Shown here: piece by piece, positions 1 to 8,203 of the stretch
Numbering within the stretch: position 1 is the stretch's first letter
Layout: every line of letters begins with the position of its first letter
Source: Hyphomicrobiales bacterium
GTDB lineage: Bacteria; Pseudomonadota; Alphaproteobacteria; Rhizobiales; Xanthobacteraceae
Assembly (NCBI GenBank): GCA_021323775.1
Contig: JAJPKK010000048.1
Coordinates: forward strand, 1-36,035
Reading direction: 5' to 3'
Length of the DNA: 36,035 nucleotides
Program-made: the position numbers and the translations under genes
Notes under the pieces: generated by a model
Seen by the model: the letters and a program-made list of their open reading frames with translations, nothing else
What the model was told of the DNA's origin: nothing
Databases searched by the model: none

Positions 1-495
1 CGCGGTCACGATGAAGACGACGAGCGGCGGTGCGATAGCGGCGCCCAACCGGCTCGCGCTATGCGTAATGCCTTGCACGAAGCCGCGCTCCTGGCGCGTA
101 TACCAGAGCTGCATGGCGCGGGTTGCGCCCGGAAATGCCCCGGCCTCGCCGATGCCGAAAAGAAAGCGCACGATGAAGAACGAGACGGCGCCGAACGCGG
201 CTGCCGTCGCTGCCGTCATCGCTGACCAGTAGGTAACGACGCCCGCCAACACCGGCCGCGCGCCGAACCGGTCGCTCAACCAGCCGCCGGGAACCTGGAA
301 CAGCGCATAGGACCAGCCAAAAGCGCTGAAGATCCAACCCATGGTGACGGCGTCAAAGCCGAACTCCTTGCGGATCTCCGGCGCTGCCGTCGAGATGTTG
401 ACGCGATCCAGGTAGGTGATGAGGTACATGAGGCAGATCAGCCCCAGGATGTACCACCGGCCATAGCTGGCCCTTGTTTGTTCGGCTTGCGGCAT
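1..495 (-). CDS. MFS transporter, anion:cation symporter type (C-terminus beyond window)
   Basis: Integral inner-membrane major facilitator superfamily permease. The first 165 codons are visible; the rest lies before base 1. The ATG at 495 is preceded by a strong Shine-Dalgarno (GAGGAGGAAG). The start reads MPQAEQTRASYGRWY, followed by a hydrophobic helix and the signature TYLDRVNISTAAPEI, typical of the ACS subfamily (hexuronate, galactonate, tartrate and phthalate-type uptake). The loop 2-3 motif A, GGWLSDRFGARPVL, is present around residue 80. It lies 141 bp downstream of the FAD/Fe-S oxidase on the same strand, with a palindrome between them, so it may import that enzyme's hydroxyacid substrate. 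That link is inference from position. The substrate cannot be read from this fragment. Confidence 0.85.
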   Translation of the reverse strand, partial: MPQAEQTRASYGRWYILGLICLMYLITYLDRVNISTAAPEIRKEFGFDAVTMGWIFSAFGWSYALFQVPGGWLSDRFGARPVLAGVVTYWSAMTAATAAAFGAVSFFIVRFLFGIGEAGAFPGATRAMQLWYTRQERGFVQGITHSASRLGAAIAPPLVVFIVTA

Positions 496-517
496 GGCGG
501 CTTCCTCCTCGACCCGC

Positions 518-553
518 ACCCTGCCGTCCCCCGCATGCGGCGGACGGCAGGGT
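518..553. repeat. Palindromic element between oxidase and MFS gene
   Basis: A 12-bp perfect inverted repeat (ACCCTGCCGTCC at 518-529, GGACGGCAGGGT at 542-553) is extended by 4 further inner pairs around GCATGC. It resembles the GC-rich palindromes elsewhere in this window, with a slightly different core. It could act as an attenuator or mRNA-stabilising hairpin between the two genes. It has no T-tract, so it is not a classical terminator. Confidence 0.7.
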
Positions 554-636
554 GAGGTTATTTTGCGAGTTTGTGGACCTGCCGCAAGTCGAATTGGCCA
601 ACGAACGGGCATGTTGCGGCGCGGTGCGCGAATTTA

Positions 637-3600
637 TCACATCGACATCAGGCTCTTCGCAAGCACGCGCGCCACATGCAAAGCTTCCCGGCCGGCGCCG
701 TCCTTAATCTGATGGCGGCAGGACGTGCCGTCCGCCACAAGGATAGCGTCGGCAGGCGCTTTTCGTACCGCCGGCAACAGCGACAGCTCGCCCATTGCGA
801 AAGACACATCGATGGTCTCGGCGTGGTAACCGAAGCTGCCCGCCATGCCGCAGCAGCTCGACTCGATCGTCTCGACATCGATATCCGGAACGAGCTTCAG
901 CGCCGCCTCGACCGCCCCCATGGCGCCGAAAGATTTCTGGTGGCAGTGGCCGTGCAGCAGCACTCGGCCGCGCAACGGGGCGAGCGGCAGCGCGAGCCGG
1001 CCCGCGTCGGCTTCGCGCGCCAGAAATTCCTCGAACAAAGCTGCATGGTCGGCGACGCGCGCGGCTCGCTCGTCTCTCATCATGGCGGGGATTTCATCGC
1101 GAAATGAGAATATGCAGCTCGGTTCAAGTCCCAAGACCGGCAGCCCGCGCGCAGCAAAAGGTTCTACCGCCGCGAGCGTCCGTTCGGCCTCCCGGCGCGC
1201 CTCGTCGACCCGGCCCACCGCGAGGAAAGTGCGGCCGCAGCACAGCGGACGCCGCGAACCATCCGATGGCGCCGCCACCTGCACGCAGTAGCCGCCTGCG
1301 CGGAGGACTTTTACGGCAGCGTGGAGATTTTCAGGCTCGAAATAGCGATTGAAGGTGTCGGCAAAGAGAACGACATGGCGGCTTTCCCCTCCTCCGCTTG
1401 CAGGGGGGGGTGGGGAGGGGGCCGCTTCAACAGACGCCGAGTTGGCGGGAGCCCTCTCCCCAACCCTCCCCCGCAAGCCGGGGAGGGAGTTGGCCGGATC
1501 CCGAAACCAATCGCTCCTCCAGCGCGGCAGGCTGCGGCGGGCCGAGAACCCCGCCATCCGCTCTGACAGCGCCGCGGCCCCTGGCATGCGGTCCCGCAGA
1601 TTGAACAGCCACGGAAGGCGCGCTGCCAGGGGCGCGTAACGCGGCAGGTAGCCGACCAGTCTGTCGTGGAGCGAAAAGCCGCGCTTGCCGGCCCGCGCCG
1701 CCAAAACCTCGATCTTCATGCGCGCCATGTCGACTCCGGTCGGGCATTCGCGGCGGCACGCCTTGCAGGAGACGCAGAGCTTCATGGTCTCCGCCATCTC
1801 GTCGGACGACAAGGCGTCTGCGCCAAGCTGACCCGTAACCGCAAGCCGCAGCGTATTGGCGCGGCCTCGCGTGACGTCTTTCTCGTCGCGCGTGACTCGA
1901 TAGGATGGGCACATCACGCCCCCTGCGAGCGCGCGGCAAGCGCCGTTGTTGTTGCACATCTCCACGGCGCCCTGGAAACCGCCGCCGACCCCCGGATAGC
2001 CTGACCAGTCGAGTGCGGCGATCATCGGCTTGCCGCGATAGCCGGGGCCGTAACGGAAATTGGCGCGATCGTCGAATTTAGGCGCTCGCACGATTTTGCC
2101 GGGGTTGAACAGATGGCCCGGGTCGAAGCGGTCCTTGACCTCCTCGAAGGCGCGCGCCAGGCGCGGGCCGAACATCGCCTCGTGGAATTCCGAGCGCACC
2201 AGCCCGTCGCCATGCTCGCCCGAATGCGAGCCCTTGTATTCGCGCACGAATGCGAAAGCCTCCTCGGCGATCCTCCGCATCGCCTGCCTGTCCTTCTCCA
2301 GCCGCAGGTTGAGGACAGGGCGCACATGCAGGCAGCCGACAGACGCATGCGCATACCACGTGCCGCGGGTGCCGTTTTTTTCGAATACCTGCGTGAGGCG
2401 CTCGGTGTATTCGGCGAGATGCTCCAGGGGCACCGCACAGTCCTCCACGAAGGAAATCGGCTTGCCCTCCTCTTTCATGGACATCATGATGTTGAGACCC
2501 GCGGTGCGCACCTCGGTGATGGCGGCCTGCAGTTTCGGATCAAGCACCTCGACCACGCCGCCCTGCTTGGGTCCGGCCTTGTCCCACGCATAGCCGAGGT
2601 CGCCGATCAGAGCGGCGAGCCGCTTGATGCGCTCAAGGTTTTCGCCCCACTCGTCTTCCGCGAATTCAACCAGCAGGATGGCATCGGGCGCTCCCCGCAC
2701 GAACGCGTCGATGGTCGGACGGAACATGTCTATATTGCGCGCGAGCTCTATCATGGTGCGGTCGACCAGCTCGACCGCGATGGGCTTGAGCTTGACGATA
2801 TGCTGGGCCGCATCCATGGCGTCATAGAAGCGGCCAAAGTGGCAGGCGCCGACCGCCCGGCGTCCCAGCAACGGCCACAGCTTGAGTTCGATCCTGGTTG
2901 AGAACGCGAGCGTGCCCTCGGAGCCGACCAGGATATGGGCGAGGTTATGGGCCGGGGCATTGGGGGCCAACGCATCGAGATTGTAGCCGCCGACCCGGCG
3001 CTGCACCTTGGGAAAGCGCGCCGCAATCTCATCAGATTCGCGCATGCCGATCGCCAGGAGGTCCTCCGCAAGCGGCCGCAGCCGCGAGCCGGCGGGCAGG
3101 TCGCGCAGTCCTGCGCCGACCGGGCCAAAATGTGCGGCGGACCCGTCAGCCAGTACGGCGTCTATCGAGAGCACGTTGTCGCGGGTCACGCCATAGCGCA
3201 GCGACCGCGCGCCACAGGAGTTATTGCCCGCCATGCCGCCGATCGTCGCGCGCGAGGCGGTCGAAATATCGACGGGAAACCATAGCCCATGAGGTTTGAG
3301 CTGCCGATTCAGGTCATCGAGCACGATCCCGGGTTCGACAACGCAGCAGCGGCCGGCTATGTCCAGGTCGAGAAGGCGATTGAGGTATTTCGAGCAGTCG
3401 ACCACAAGGGAATGGTTGACGGTCTGGCCGCTCTGTGACGTTCCTCCGCCGCGCGGCAGCACCGTGACGCCGTCGGCCCGCGCCAGCGCGATCGCCCGTT
3501 CCGCCTCCGCGACGGACCGCGGCGCCACCACGCCAAGCGGCATCATCTGGTAGTGGGAAGCGTCGGTCGCATAGCGGCCGCGCGTAAAGCGATCGAACCA

Positions 3601-3663
3601 AACGTCGCCGCTGATCTCACGCTTGAGCCGGTGCTCCAGTCCGGGCGCCGCCACTACCGTCAT
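637..3663 (-). CDS. FAD-linked oxidase with fused Fe-S/CCG domains (GlcD-GlcF / YdiJ-like 2-hydroxyacid dehydrogenase)
   Basis: Predicted flavin and Fe-S dehydrogenase of a D-2-hydroxyacid (D-lactate, glycolate or D-2-hydroxyglutarate type) passing electrons to the respiratory chain. The 1008 residues include: an N-terminal PCMH FAD-binding domain (RGGGTSQSGQT); an FAD-oxidase C-terminal domain ending SGEHGDGLVRSEF and FNPGKIV; a ferredoxin region near residues 565-645 with CVSCKACRRECPTG; and a C-terminal CCG region with LHGHCHQKS and SSCCGMAGSFGYH. Length and order match YdiJ-type fusions. The start chosen is ATG 3663 (MTVVAAPGLEHRL); an upstream in-frame ATG at 3720 would add 19 unconvincing residues. 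Residues about 724-759 are encoded by a palindromic repeat pair (1386-1491) inserted in frame between the Fe-S and CCG domains. It is divergent from the aminotransferase at 3808. Substrate is not determined. Confidence 0.85.
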   Translation of the reverse strand: MTVVAAPGLEHRLKREISGDVWFDRFTRGRYATDASHYQMMPLGVVAPRSVAEAERAIALARADGVTVLPRGGGTSQSGQTVNHSLVVDCSKYLNRLLDLDIAGRCCVVEPGIVLDDLNRQLKPHGLWFPVDISTASRATIGGMAGNNSCGARSLRYGVTRDNVLSIDAVLADGSAAHFGPVGAGLRDLPAGSRLRPLAEDLLAIGMRESDEIAARFPKVQRRVGGYNLDALAPNAPAHNLAHILVGSEGTLAFSTRIELKLWPLLGRRAVGACHFGRFYDAMDAAQHIVKLKPIAVELVDRTMIELARNIDMFRPTIDAFVRGAPDAILLVEFAEDEWGENLERIKRLAALIGDLGYAWDKAGPKQGGVVEVLDPKLQAAITEVRTAGLNIMMSMKEEGKPISFVEDCAVPLEHLAEYTERLTQVFEKNGTRGTWYAHASVGCLHVRPVLNLRLEKDRQAMRRIAEEAFAFVREYKGSHSGEHGDGLVRSEFHEAMFGPRLARAFEEVKDRFDPGHLFNPGKIVRAPKFDDRANFRYGPGYRGKPMIAALDWSGYPGVGGGFQGAVEMCNNNGACRALAGGVMCPSYRVTRDEKDVTRGRANTLRLAVTGQLGADALSSDEMAETMKLCVSCKACRRECPTGVDMARMKIEVLAARAGKRGFSLHDRLVGYLPRYAPLAARLPWLFNLRDRMPGAAALSERMAGFSARRSLPRWRSDWFRDPANSLPGLRGRVGERAPANSASVEAAPSPPPPASGGGESRHVVLFADTFNRYFEPENLHAAVKVLRAGGYCVQVAAPSDGSRRPLCCGRTFLAVGRVDEARREAERTLAAVEPFAARGLPVLGLEPSCIFSFRDEIPAMMRDERAARVADHAALFEEFLAREADAGRLALPLAPLRGRVLLHGHCHQKSFGAMGAVEAALKLVPDIDVETIESSCCGMAGSFGYHAETIDVSFAMGELSLLPAVRKAPADAILVADGTSCRHQIKDGAGREALHVARVLAKSLMSM
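1386..1491. repeat. Inverted pair of GC-rich palindromic elements inside a coding sequence
   Basis: Two copies of the window's palindrome family lie in opposite orientation: 1386-1421 (core CTCCGCTTGCAGGGGG) and 1451-1491 (core CCTCCCCCGCAAGCCGGGG), separated by about 30 bp. The same arrangement occurs at 15779-15880. Both copies keep the oxidase reading frame open on the minus strand and encode a Pro/Gly/Ser/Ala-rich linker ending PSPPPPASGGGES. Flanking protein sequence resumes directly as the CCG domain (HVVLFADTFN). Confidence 0.8.
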
Positions 3664-3679
3664 GTCACATTTGCCGCTA

Positions 3680-3693
3680 TTGACTTGGGTCAA
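3680..3693. promoter_or_regulatory. Operator-like palindrome TTGAC-N4-GTCAA in divergent promoter region
   Basis: A short inverted repeat (TTGAC TTGG GTCAA) lies 16 bp upstream of the preferred oxidase start and within the 144-bp divergent region shared with the aminotransferase gene. Its size and position would suit a dimeric regulator controlling both genes. No regulator gene is adjacent in the window. The site is short enough to occur by chance. Confidence 0.3.
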
Positions 3694-3807
3694 TGCCCAC
3701 CGGGGCAGCCCTGATTGCACTTGACTGACTCTCGCATTCGTCCTTCATGACAGCAAGTCGAGCGCATCCGTGAAAAGAGTCCATCCGCGAAAAAGGTCGA
3801 TTACCGC

Positions 3808-5016
3808 ATGTCCCAGAATACGTCGCGCACCGCTGGCCGCCATTTCCTGCAGATTCCGGGGCCGACGCCCCTGCCGGATCGAATTCTGCGCGCCATGGAC
3901 ACCCCCATCATCGACCATCGCGGACCGGAATTCGCCAAGCTCGCGAAACGGGTGCTGGAGGGAATCAAGACAATCTTCAAGACCACCAGCCCCGTGATCA
4001 TCTACACGGCGACCGGCACCGGCGCCTGGGAAGCGGCCCTGGTCAATACTTTGTCGGCGGGCGACCGCGTGCTCATGGTGGAGACCGGCCAGTTCGCGAC
4101 GCTCTGGAAGAACATGGCCCAGAAGCTCGGCCTCAAGCCCGAGTTCATTCCAACCGATTGGCGCATCGGCGCCGACCCGGCCGTGATCGAGGCCAGGCTC
4201 AGGGAGGACAGGGCGCATGAGATCAAGGCGGTGTGCGTCCTCCACAACGAGACCGCCACGGGCTGCCTGTCGCCGATCGCGGAAATCCGGCAAGCGATCG
4301 ATCGCGCCGGCCATCCGGCGCTGTTCCTGGTCGACACCATTTCATCGCTCGCCTCGACCGATTACCGCCACGACGAATGGGGCGTCGATGTCACCATCGG
4401 CGGGGCTCAGAAGGGCCTGATGCTGCCGCCCGGCATGTCGTTCAACGCGCTGAGCGACAAGGCGCTGGCGGCGTCGAAAAAGTCGAACCTGCCGAAGTCG
4501 TTCTGGTCATGGGACGACATGCTCGCCATGAACAAAATCGGGTTCTTCCCTTACACGCCGGCGACGCAGATGCTGCACGGCCTCGCCGCCTCGATCGACA
4601 TGCTTCATGAAGAGGGGCTCGACAACGTGTTCGCCCGCCATAGGCGCTTCGCGGAAGCCACCAGAAGGGCAATACGCGCCTGGGGGCTCGAAATCCTGTG
4701 CCGCGATCCGAGATATTATTCCCCGACCATCACGGCCGTGCTGCTCCCGGACGGCCATGATGCCGACGAGGTGCGCAATCTCGCCCTCGATCACTTCAAC
4801 ATTTCCTACGGCACCAGCTTCGGGCCGTTCAGCGGCAAGTATTTCCGCATTGGCCATCTCGGCGATACCAATGATCTGACGATCCTGGGTGCGCTCGCAG
4901 GGACCGAAATGGCGCTCACGCTCGCCGGCGTTCCGATCAAAAAGGGCGGCGTGCAGGCCGCAATGGGTTATGTCGTCTCGGCCCATTCGGAGGCACAGCG
5001 CGCCGCCGCGGAGTGA
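3808..5016 (+). CDS. Class V aminotransferase, serine/alanine-glyoxylate aminotransferase type
   Basis: PLP enzyme of 402 residues predicted to move the amino group of serine or alanine to glyoxylate, giving glycine plus hydroxypyruvate or pyruvate. The N-terminal signature is FLQIPGPTPLPDRIL. The PLP pocket is marked by YTATGTGAWEAAL, FLVDTISSLASTDY and the Schiff-base lysine in GGAQKGLMLPPG. The C-terminal substrate region reads GTSFGPFSGKYFRIGHLGD. ATG 3808 is preceded by AAAAGG about 9 bp away. It is divergent from a hydroxyacid dehydrogenase, consistent with a glycolate-to-glyoxylate-to-glycine flow. The family call is firm; choosing serine over alanine as donor is inference. Confidence 0.88.
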   Translation: MSQNTSRTAGRHFLQIPGPTPLPDRILRAMDTPIIDHRGPEFAKLAKRVLEGIKTIFKTTSPVIIYTATGTGAWEAALVNTLSAGDRVLMVETGQFATLWKNMAQKLGLKPEFIPTDWRIGADPAVIEARLREDRAHEIKAVCVLHNETATGCLSPIAEIRQAIDRAGHPALFLVDTISSLASTDYRHDEWGVDVTIGGAQKGLMLPPGMSFNALSDKALAASKKSNLPKSFWSWDDMLAMNKIGFFPYTPATQMLHGLAASIDMLHEEGLDNVFARHRRFAEATRRAIRAWGLEILCRDPRYYSPTITAVLLPDGHDADEVRNLALDHFNISYGTSFGPFSGKYFRIGHLGDTNDLTILGALAGTEMALTLAGVPIKKGGVQAAMGYVVSAHSEAQRAAAE

Positions 5017-5102
5017 CGCGTTCCAGGACCGCTGGCGGTCCCCGTCCGCTCCACCAGCGGCCGAGCGTGTCTCTTGCGCGTCTGTGGAGCGCGGTGGCGG
5101 TC

Positions 5103-5137
5103 CCGTAGCCCGGATGGCGCGAAGCGCCATCGGGAAC
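5103..5137. repeat. Small palindrome in the 5017-5393 intergenic region
   Basis: The sequence GATGGCGC GAA GCGCCATC, flanked by CCCG and CGGG, forms a short hairpin of the kind scattered between genes in Bradyrhizobium-like chromosomes. It differs from the larger CCCTCCCC...GGGGAGGG family. The rest of 5017-5393 shows no convincing gene. It must carry the aminotransferase gene's end and the promoter of the next gene, but no clear promoter was picked out. Confidence 0.55.
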
Positions 5138-5393
5138 GGCCGTCCGGCATTTCGCTGAGTTTATCACCTGGCGGGCCGAAGACGGGTGGGTTCAAAGCAG
5201 GCTGCGGGCGCGGGCGGGACGCCCGCGGTCCCGGTCGGCTGAACGCGCTGGTATTAAGCAACCCTTGCGCTGCCGCATCACTGCGGGATCAGCAGAGAAT
5301 CGTATCAGCCTTACGACGACGTGATAACCGATCGGCGAAAAATTGGTATAGCCTATGCATGGCTGCGGCTGTCCCTTGAGGAGACAGACAGAC

Positions 5394-6407
5394 ATGCGCA
5401 ATCGATCGGGACTTACGACGGCAATAGGCGCCTGCGCGCTGCTGGTTGGCATCGCGTTCGTTGTCGCATCCAATATTGCTGCTCAGGCCGAATCTCTGAC
5501 ACTGGAACAACTGCTTTCGGGCGTGGTCCACATCAAGACGTTTATTACTCCTGACGGACGCACCACGGAGAATTTGGGGCGAGAGCGCGAGGGGACAGGC
5601 ATTGTCATCGACGACAACGGGCTTGTGCTTACCATCGGGTATTTGATGGTCGAGGCAATTTCCGCCGAGCTCACGACCAATGACGGCCACACCGTGGGCG
5701 CCACTGTCGTGGGGTACGACAACGAATCTGGATTCGGCCTGTTGCAGGCGATAACGCCCCTCAAAGTGCGCGCCCTGCAGATGGGTAAGTCGTCGGATAT
5801 CAAGGTCGGCGATCCGGTTGTGGTTGCGAGTTACGGCGGGCAAAGCGGCGTGCGGCCCGTCCATGTGGTGGCCAAACGGGAGTTTGCCGGCAATTGGGAA
5901 TATCTGCTCGACGAGGCGATCTTCACCGCGCCGCCACACCCGGCCTGGAGCGGCGCGGCGCTGATCAATCACGATGGCAAGCTGGTGGGCGTCGGCTCTC
6001 TCATTGTCAATGATGCGTCCGGAAAGGGCGACAGCCAGCGCGGCAACATGTTCGTGCCGATCGATCGCCTGTCGCCGATCCTTGCTGACCTCATCTCGGA
6101 TGGACGACCCGCGGCGTCACATCCGTGGCTTGGACTCAACACTGACGACGTCGGCGGGCATCTCGTCGTGAGCCGGGTCACTCCAGGGGCGCCAGCCGAA
6201 AAAGCCGGCCTGAGGAAGGGCGATATTATACTCGCGGTCAATGGCGAAACGCCGAAGAGCCTGCCGGATTTCTACCGCAAGATCTGGTCGCAAGGCGATG
6301 CCGGCGCTGACATCCCGCTGGATGTGCTACACAACCACGAGCGGCTAAGCCTGCATGTCCATTCAATCAACCGGCTCGATCATTTGAGGCTGAAGAGCTC
6401 GTTCTAG
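5394..6407 (+). CDS. HtrA/DegP-like (S1C) protein with degenerate catalytic triad, plus PDZ domain
   Basis: Secreted or membrane-anchored trypsin-fold protein of 337 residues: signal/anchor at residues 8-32, protease-like domain about 40-220, PDZ domain about 235-320 (VTPGAPAEKAGLRKGDIILAVNGE). Against DegP, the catalytic histidine position (TNNHVV) reads TIGYLMV, so His becomes Tyr83. The aspartate position (RSDIAL) reads ESGFGL, so Asp becomes Gly113. The serine is kept in HPAWSGAALIN (Ser186). It is therefore probably a non-proteolytic chaperone or scaffold; I recall similar proteins in related bacteria, which would argue against recent decay. Start ATG 5394 has GAGGAGA about 10 bp upstream; the ATG at 5355 would precede the signal peptide with an unlikely Cys-rich stretch. 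Confidence 0.8.
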   Translation: MRNRSGLTTAIGACALLVGIAFVVASNIAAQAESLTLEQLLSGVVHIKTFITPDGRTTENLGREREGTGIVIDDNGLVLTIGYLMVEAISAELTTNDGHTVGATVVGYDNESGFGLLQAITPLKVRALQMGKSSDIKVGDPVVVASYGGQSGVRPVHVVAKREFAGNWEYLLDEAIFTAPPHPAWSGAALINHDGKLVGVGSLIVNDASGKGDSQRGNMFVPIDRLSPILADLISDGRPAASHPWLGLNTDDVGGHLVVSRVTPGAPAEKAGLRKGDIILAVNGETPKSLPDFYRKIWSQGDAGADIPLDVLHNHERLSLHVHSINRLDHLRLKSSF

Positions 6408-6413
6408 TCAACC

Positions 6414-6432
6414 GGCCCCAAATCCGGGGGCC
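6414..6432. terminator. Possible bidirectional terminator hairpin
   Basis: GGCCCC AAATCCG GGGGCC forms a 6-bp GC stem just after the stop of the HtrA-like gene, in the space between convergent genes. It lacks a T-tract, so intrinsic termination is uncertain. Confidence 0.3.
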
Positions 6433-6523
6433 ACTTCACCAGAGCGCGCTTGGTCGTCTGCGCGCTGCCAGGACCGCGTCGCATCCGAGCCGCACGCGCC
6501 TCGGCCTCATTGAAGCTCCACTT

Positions 6524-6547
6524 TTCTTATTGCAATTCTTATTGCAA
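6524..6547. repeat. 12-bp tandem duplication
   Basis: TTCTTATTGCAA is repeated twice head to tail, in the 6408-6791 gap between convergent genes. Nothing else recognisable lies in this gap. It may be a replication-slippage trace. Confidence 0.7.
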
Positions 6548-6791
6548 TTTCCGCGGAATCCGAACGGCGCGCTGAACGTTTTCCATTCCGGCGCCGCCTT
6601 TGTCGCTCAATACATCATCGGGGCGCCAAACGAGAACAAAATCCCTGTTGCACGCGCTGCAGCGCCGTCTTGCTGGCTGCGGTCCAGGGCGCCGCCCGCG
6701 CGTCACAGCGCACGGAGTGCGCGCGTTTGCCTACCCTACGCGGGCTACGCGGCTGGCCACCTTGTCGCGGATGGCCGTCAACGGATCATCG

Positions 6792-7994
6792 TTAGCGCGG
6801 TATCTCTAACGGATCCTCCGCAACGCCCGAATTGCCGATGGTTTTGTCTTTTGTTGCAGGATTAGGACCGCGTCCCTCTGCAAAGGCGGCCTCCTCCATG
6901 CGCGCGCCGCGCAACATCCCCGGCAGGGCATAGTTTCCTTCGATGCAGCGCGGCTCGTAATAGATTTTATTTTCCTCATCGCTTTGTCGCGTGAACTCGC
7001 GCTTGACGGTCCAAGGCCTCACCCACACAGTCGGGTCCTCGATCGTGAGCTCGTACGCCAGCTCAGTCGGGCTCGTCCGCGTCCAACGTTCGACGAGGTG
7101 CAAGTTTTCGCGCGAGCCCTGAAAGTCAGTCTTCGGACTGAAGTTGGTGACGTCGATGACGAGCGTATTTCCCTCCCAATGGCCACGCGAATCGCCGAAC
7201 CATTGGCGGATGTGGGGCGGCAAATGCGGGCTGCCATCCATGACGATGGTCCGCTGCCATCCTTGGCCCTGGCCAACATCGTAGATCATCGAGATGCCCC
7301 CCGGCGTCTGCACGATCCGCCGGAAGCTGATGCTGGCAAACTCCGGCAGCCTGCCGGGCAGACATCGTGTGCCTGCGGCAAAGTCCTCCGGACCGTCATG
7401 GCGATTTATTCCTACGACGCTGTATCGCGGGGCGAGCTCAGCACGCCGCGGCGAGGGCGTCGGATCGTATTTGCCGCCGGCACAGTTGCGGTACTGGAGT
7501 TTGCAAGAGTCCGTCGCTTGGATCAAAGCGAGGCGAAATTCCCGCTCGGCAGCGGCTATTTTCTGGGCCTCTGCCGTCATTGGCGGAATTCGGCCATTGG
7601 GCGGATCGACAATCATCGAGGTGCGCACGCCGGAGTGCTTGCGGGGCACGAACAGCTGATTGTAGGAGCCGCCAACGTCGAGTTCGGTCCCGCGCTCCGC
7701 ACGCTGGTCTTTGCCGGCGAGCGCCGAGCGCACCTGATCCAGTTCGGCCCGCTGCTCGGGGGTAAAATATTCCTGGTTCGCAAATCTGGCAGGGCGTTGC
7801 AGCGGCGTATCGGTTTCCTCCGTCCAGATGCCCTGCAGATCGGGGTCGCCCCAGGGCGTTTTCAACGCCGCGCCCGGCGCCGAATCCGCAGGCTTCTGAG
7901 CCTGCGCCCGCGCAGTCGGCGCCGATATGACAGCGCCGACAGCAGCCGCGACTGCGACGATCGCCATCATAGAGGCCGTGAAGCGGTTTTGCAT
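6792..7994 (-). CDS. Secreted protein of unknown function
   Basis: A 400-residue protein with a Sec signal peptide (residues 1-31, cleavage near PTARAQAQ). The mature part starts with a motif seen in a large family of uncharacterised exported proteins (TPWGDPDLQGIWTEET), followed by RTSMIVDPPNGRIPPMT, which is also typical of that family. Other blocks are GMSMIYD-like (GISMIYDVGQGQGWQR), RQWFGDSRGHWEGNTLVIDVTN and ENLHLVERWTR. No catalytic motif is recognised. ATG 7994 has a strong Shine-Dalgarno (AGAGGAG). No clear operon partner is present: the left neighbour is convergent and the right neighbours are gene remnants whose left end abuts this gene's promoter region. Confidence 0.8.
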   Translation of the reverse strand: MQNRFTASMMAIVAVAAAVGAVISAPTARAQAQKPADSAPGAALKTPWGDPDLQGIWTEETDTPLQRPARFANQEYFTPEQRAELDQVRSALAGKDQRAERGTELDVGGSYNQLFVPRKHSGVRTSMIVDPPNGRIPPMTAEAQKIAAAEREFRLALIQATDSCKLQYRNCAGGKYDPTPSPRRAELAPRYSVVGINRHDGPEDFAAGTRCLPGRLPEFASISFRRIVQTPGGISMIYDVGQGQGWQRTIVMDGSPHLPPHIRQWFGDSRGHWEGNTLVIDVTNFSPKTDFQGSRENLHLVERWTRTSPTELAYELTIEDPTVWVRPWTVKREFTRQSDEENKIYYEPRCIEGNYALPGMLRGARMEEAAFAEGRGPNPATKDKTIGNSGVAEDPLEIPR

Positions 7995-8104
7995 GGTCGT
8001 CTCCTCTTTCTCAGTTCCACGCGCCGGTCCCCTGGCTCGGCACAGCTCGTCGGCAACTCATTCATGAACGATACACCAATCGCCCACGCCTCCGAAAGCG
8101 GGCG

Positions 8105-8203
8105 CGATGGTTCCTGCTGGGGCAGAGCCTTCAGGTCCTGCCAGTTGGCACAGCCTATGCGGCCTGGACCGGCATTGGCGCGATCGGCACGGTTGGCGCC
8201 GTC
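8105..8203 (+). pseudogene. Remnant of an SMR-family exporter (SugE/Gdx type)
   Basis: In frame with the following nitrile hydratase fragment, codons from about 8108 read a helix and a loop ending LPVGTAYAAWTGIGA, the hallmark of transmembrane helix 3 in small multidrug resistance proteins. The Pro-Val-Gly-Thr-Ala-Tyr and Trp-Thr-Gly-Ile-Gly-Ala pattern is closest to SugE/Gdx guanidinium exporters as I remember them. Only about 32 of roughly 105 residues remain. The N-terminal half, including the essential membrane glutamate, and the last helix are missing. No start codon or ribosome binding site belongs to it. It was probably joined to the next fragment by a deletion. Confidence 0.65.

Noticed and set aside
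1381-1500. Repeat cluster considered as a CRISPR array
   Set aside because: Only two copies in inverted orientation, no regular spacers, and no cas genes in the window.
7995-8110. Searched for a guanidine (ykkC-type) riboswitch ahead of the SMR fragment
   Set aside because: No conserved riboswitch core was recognised; the region is the promoter and leader of the minus-strand gene.
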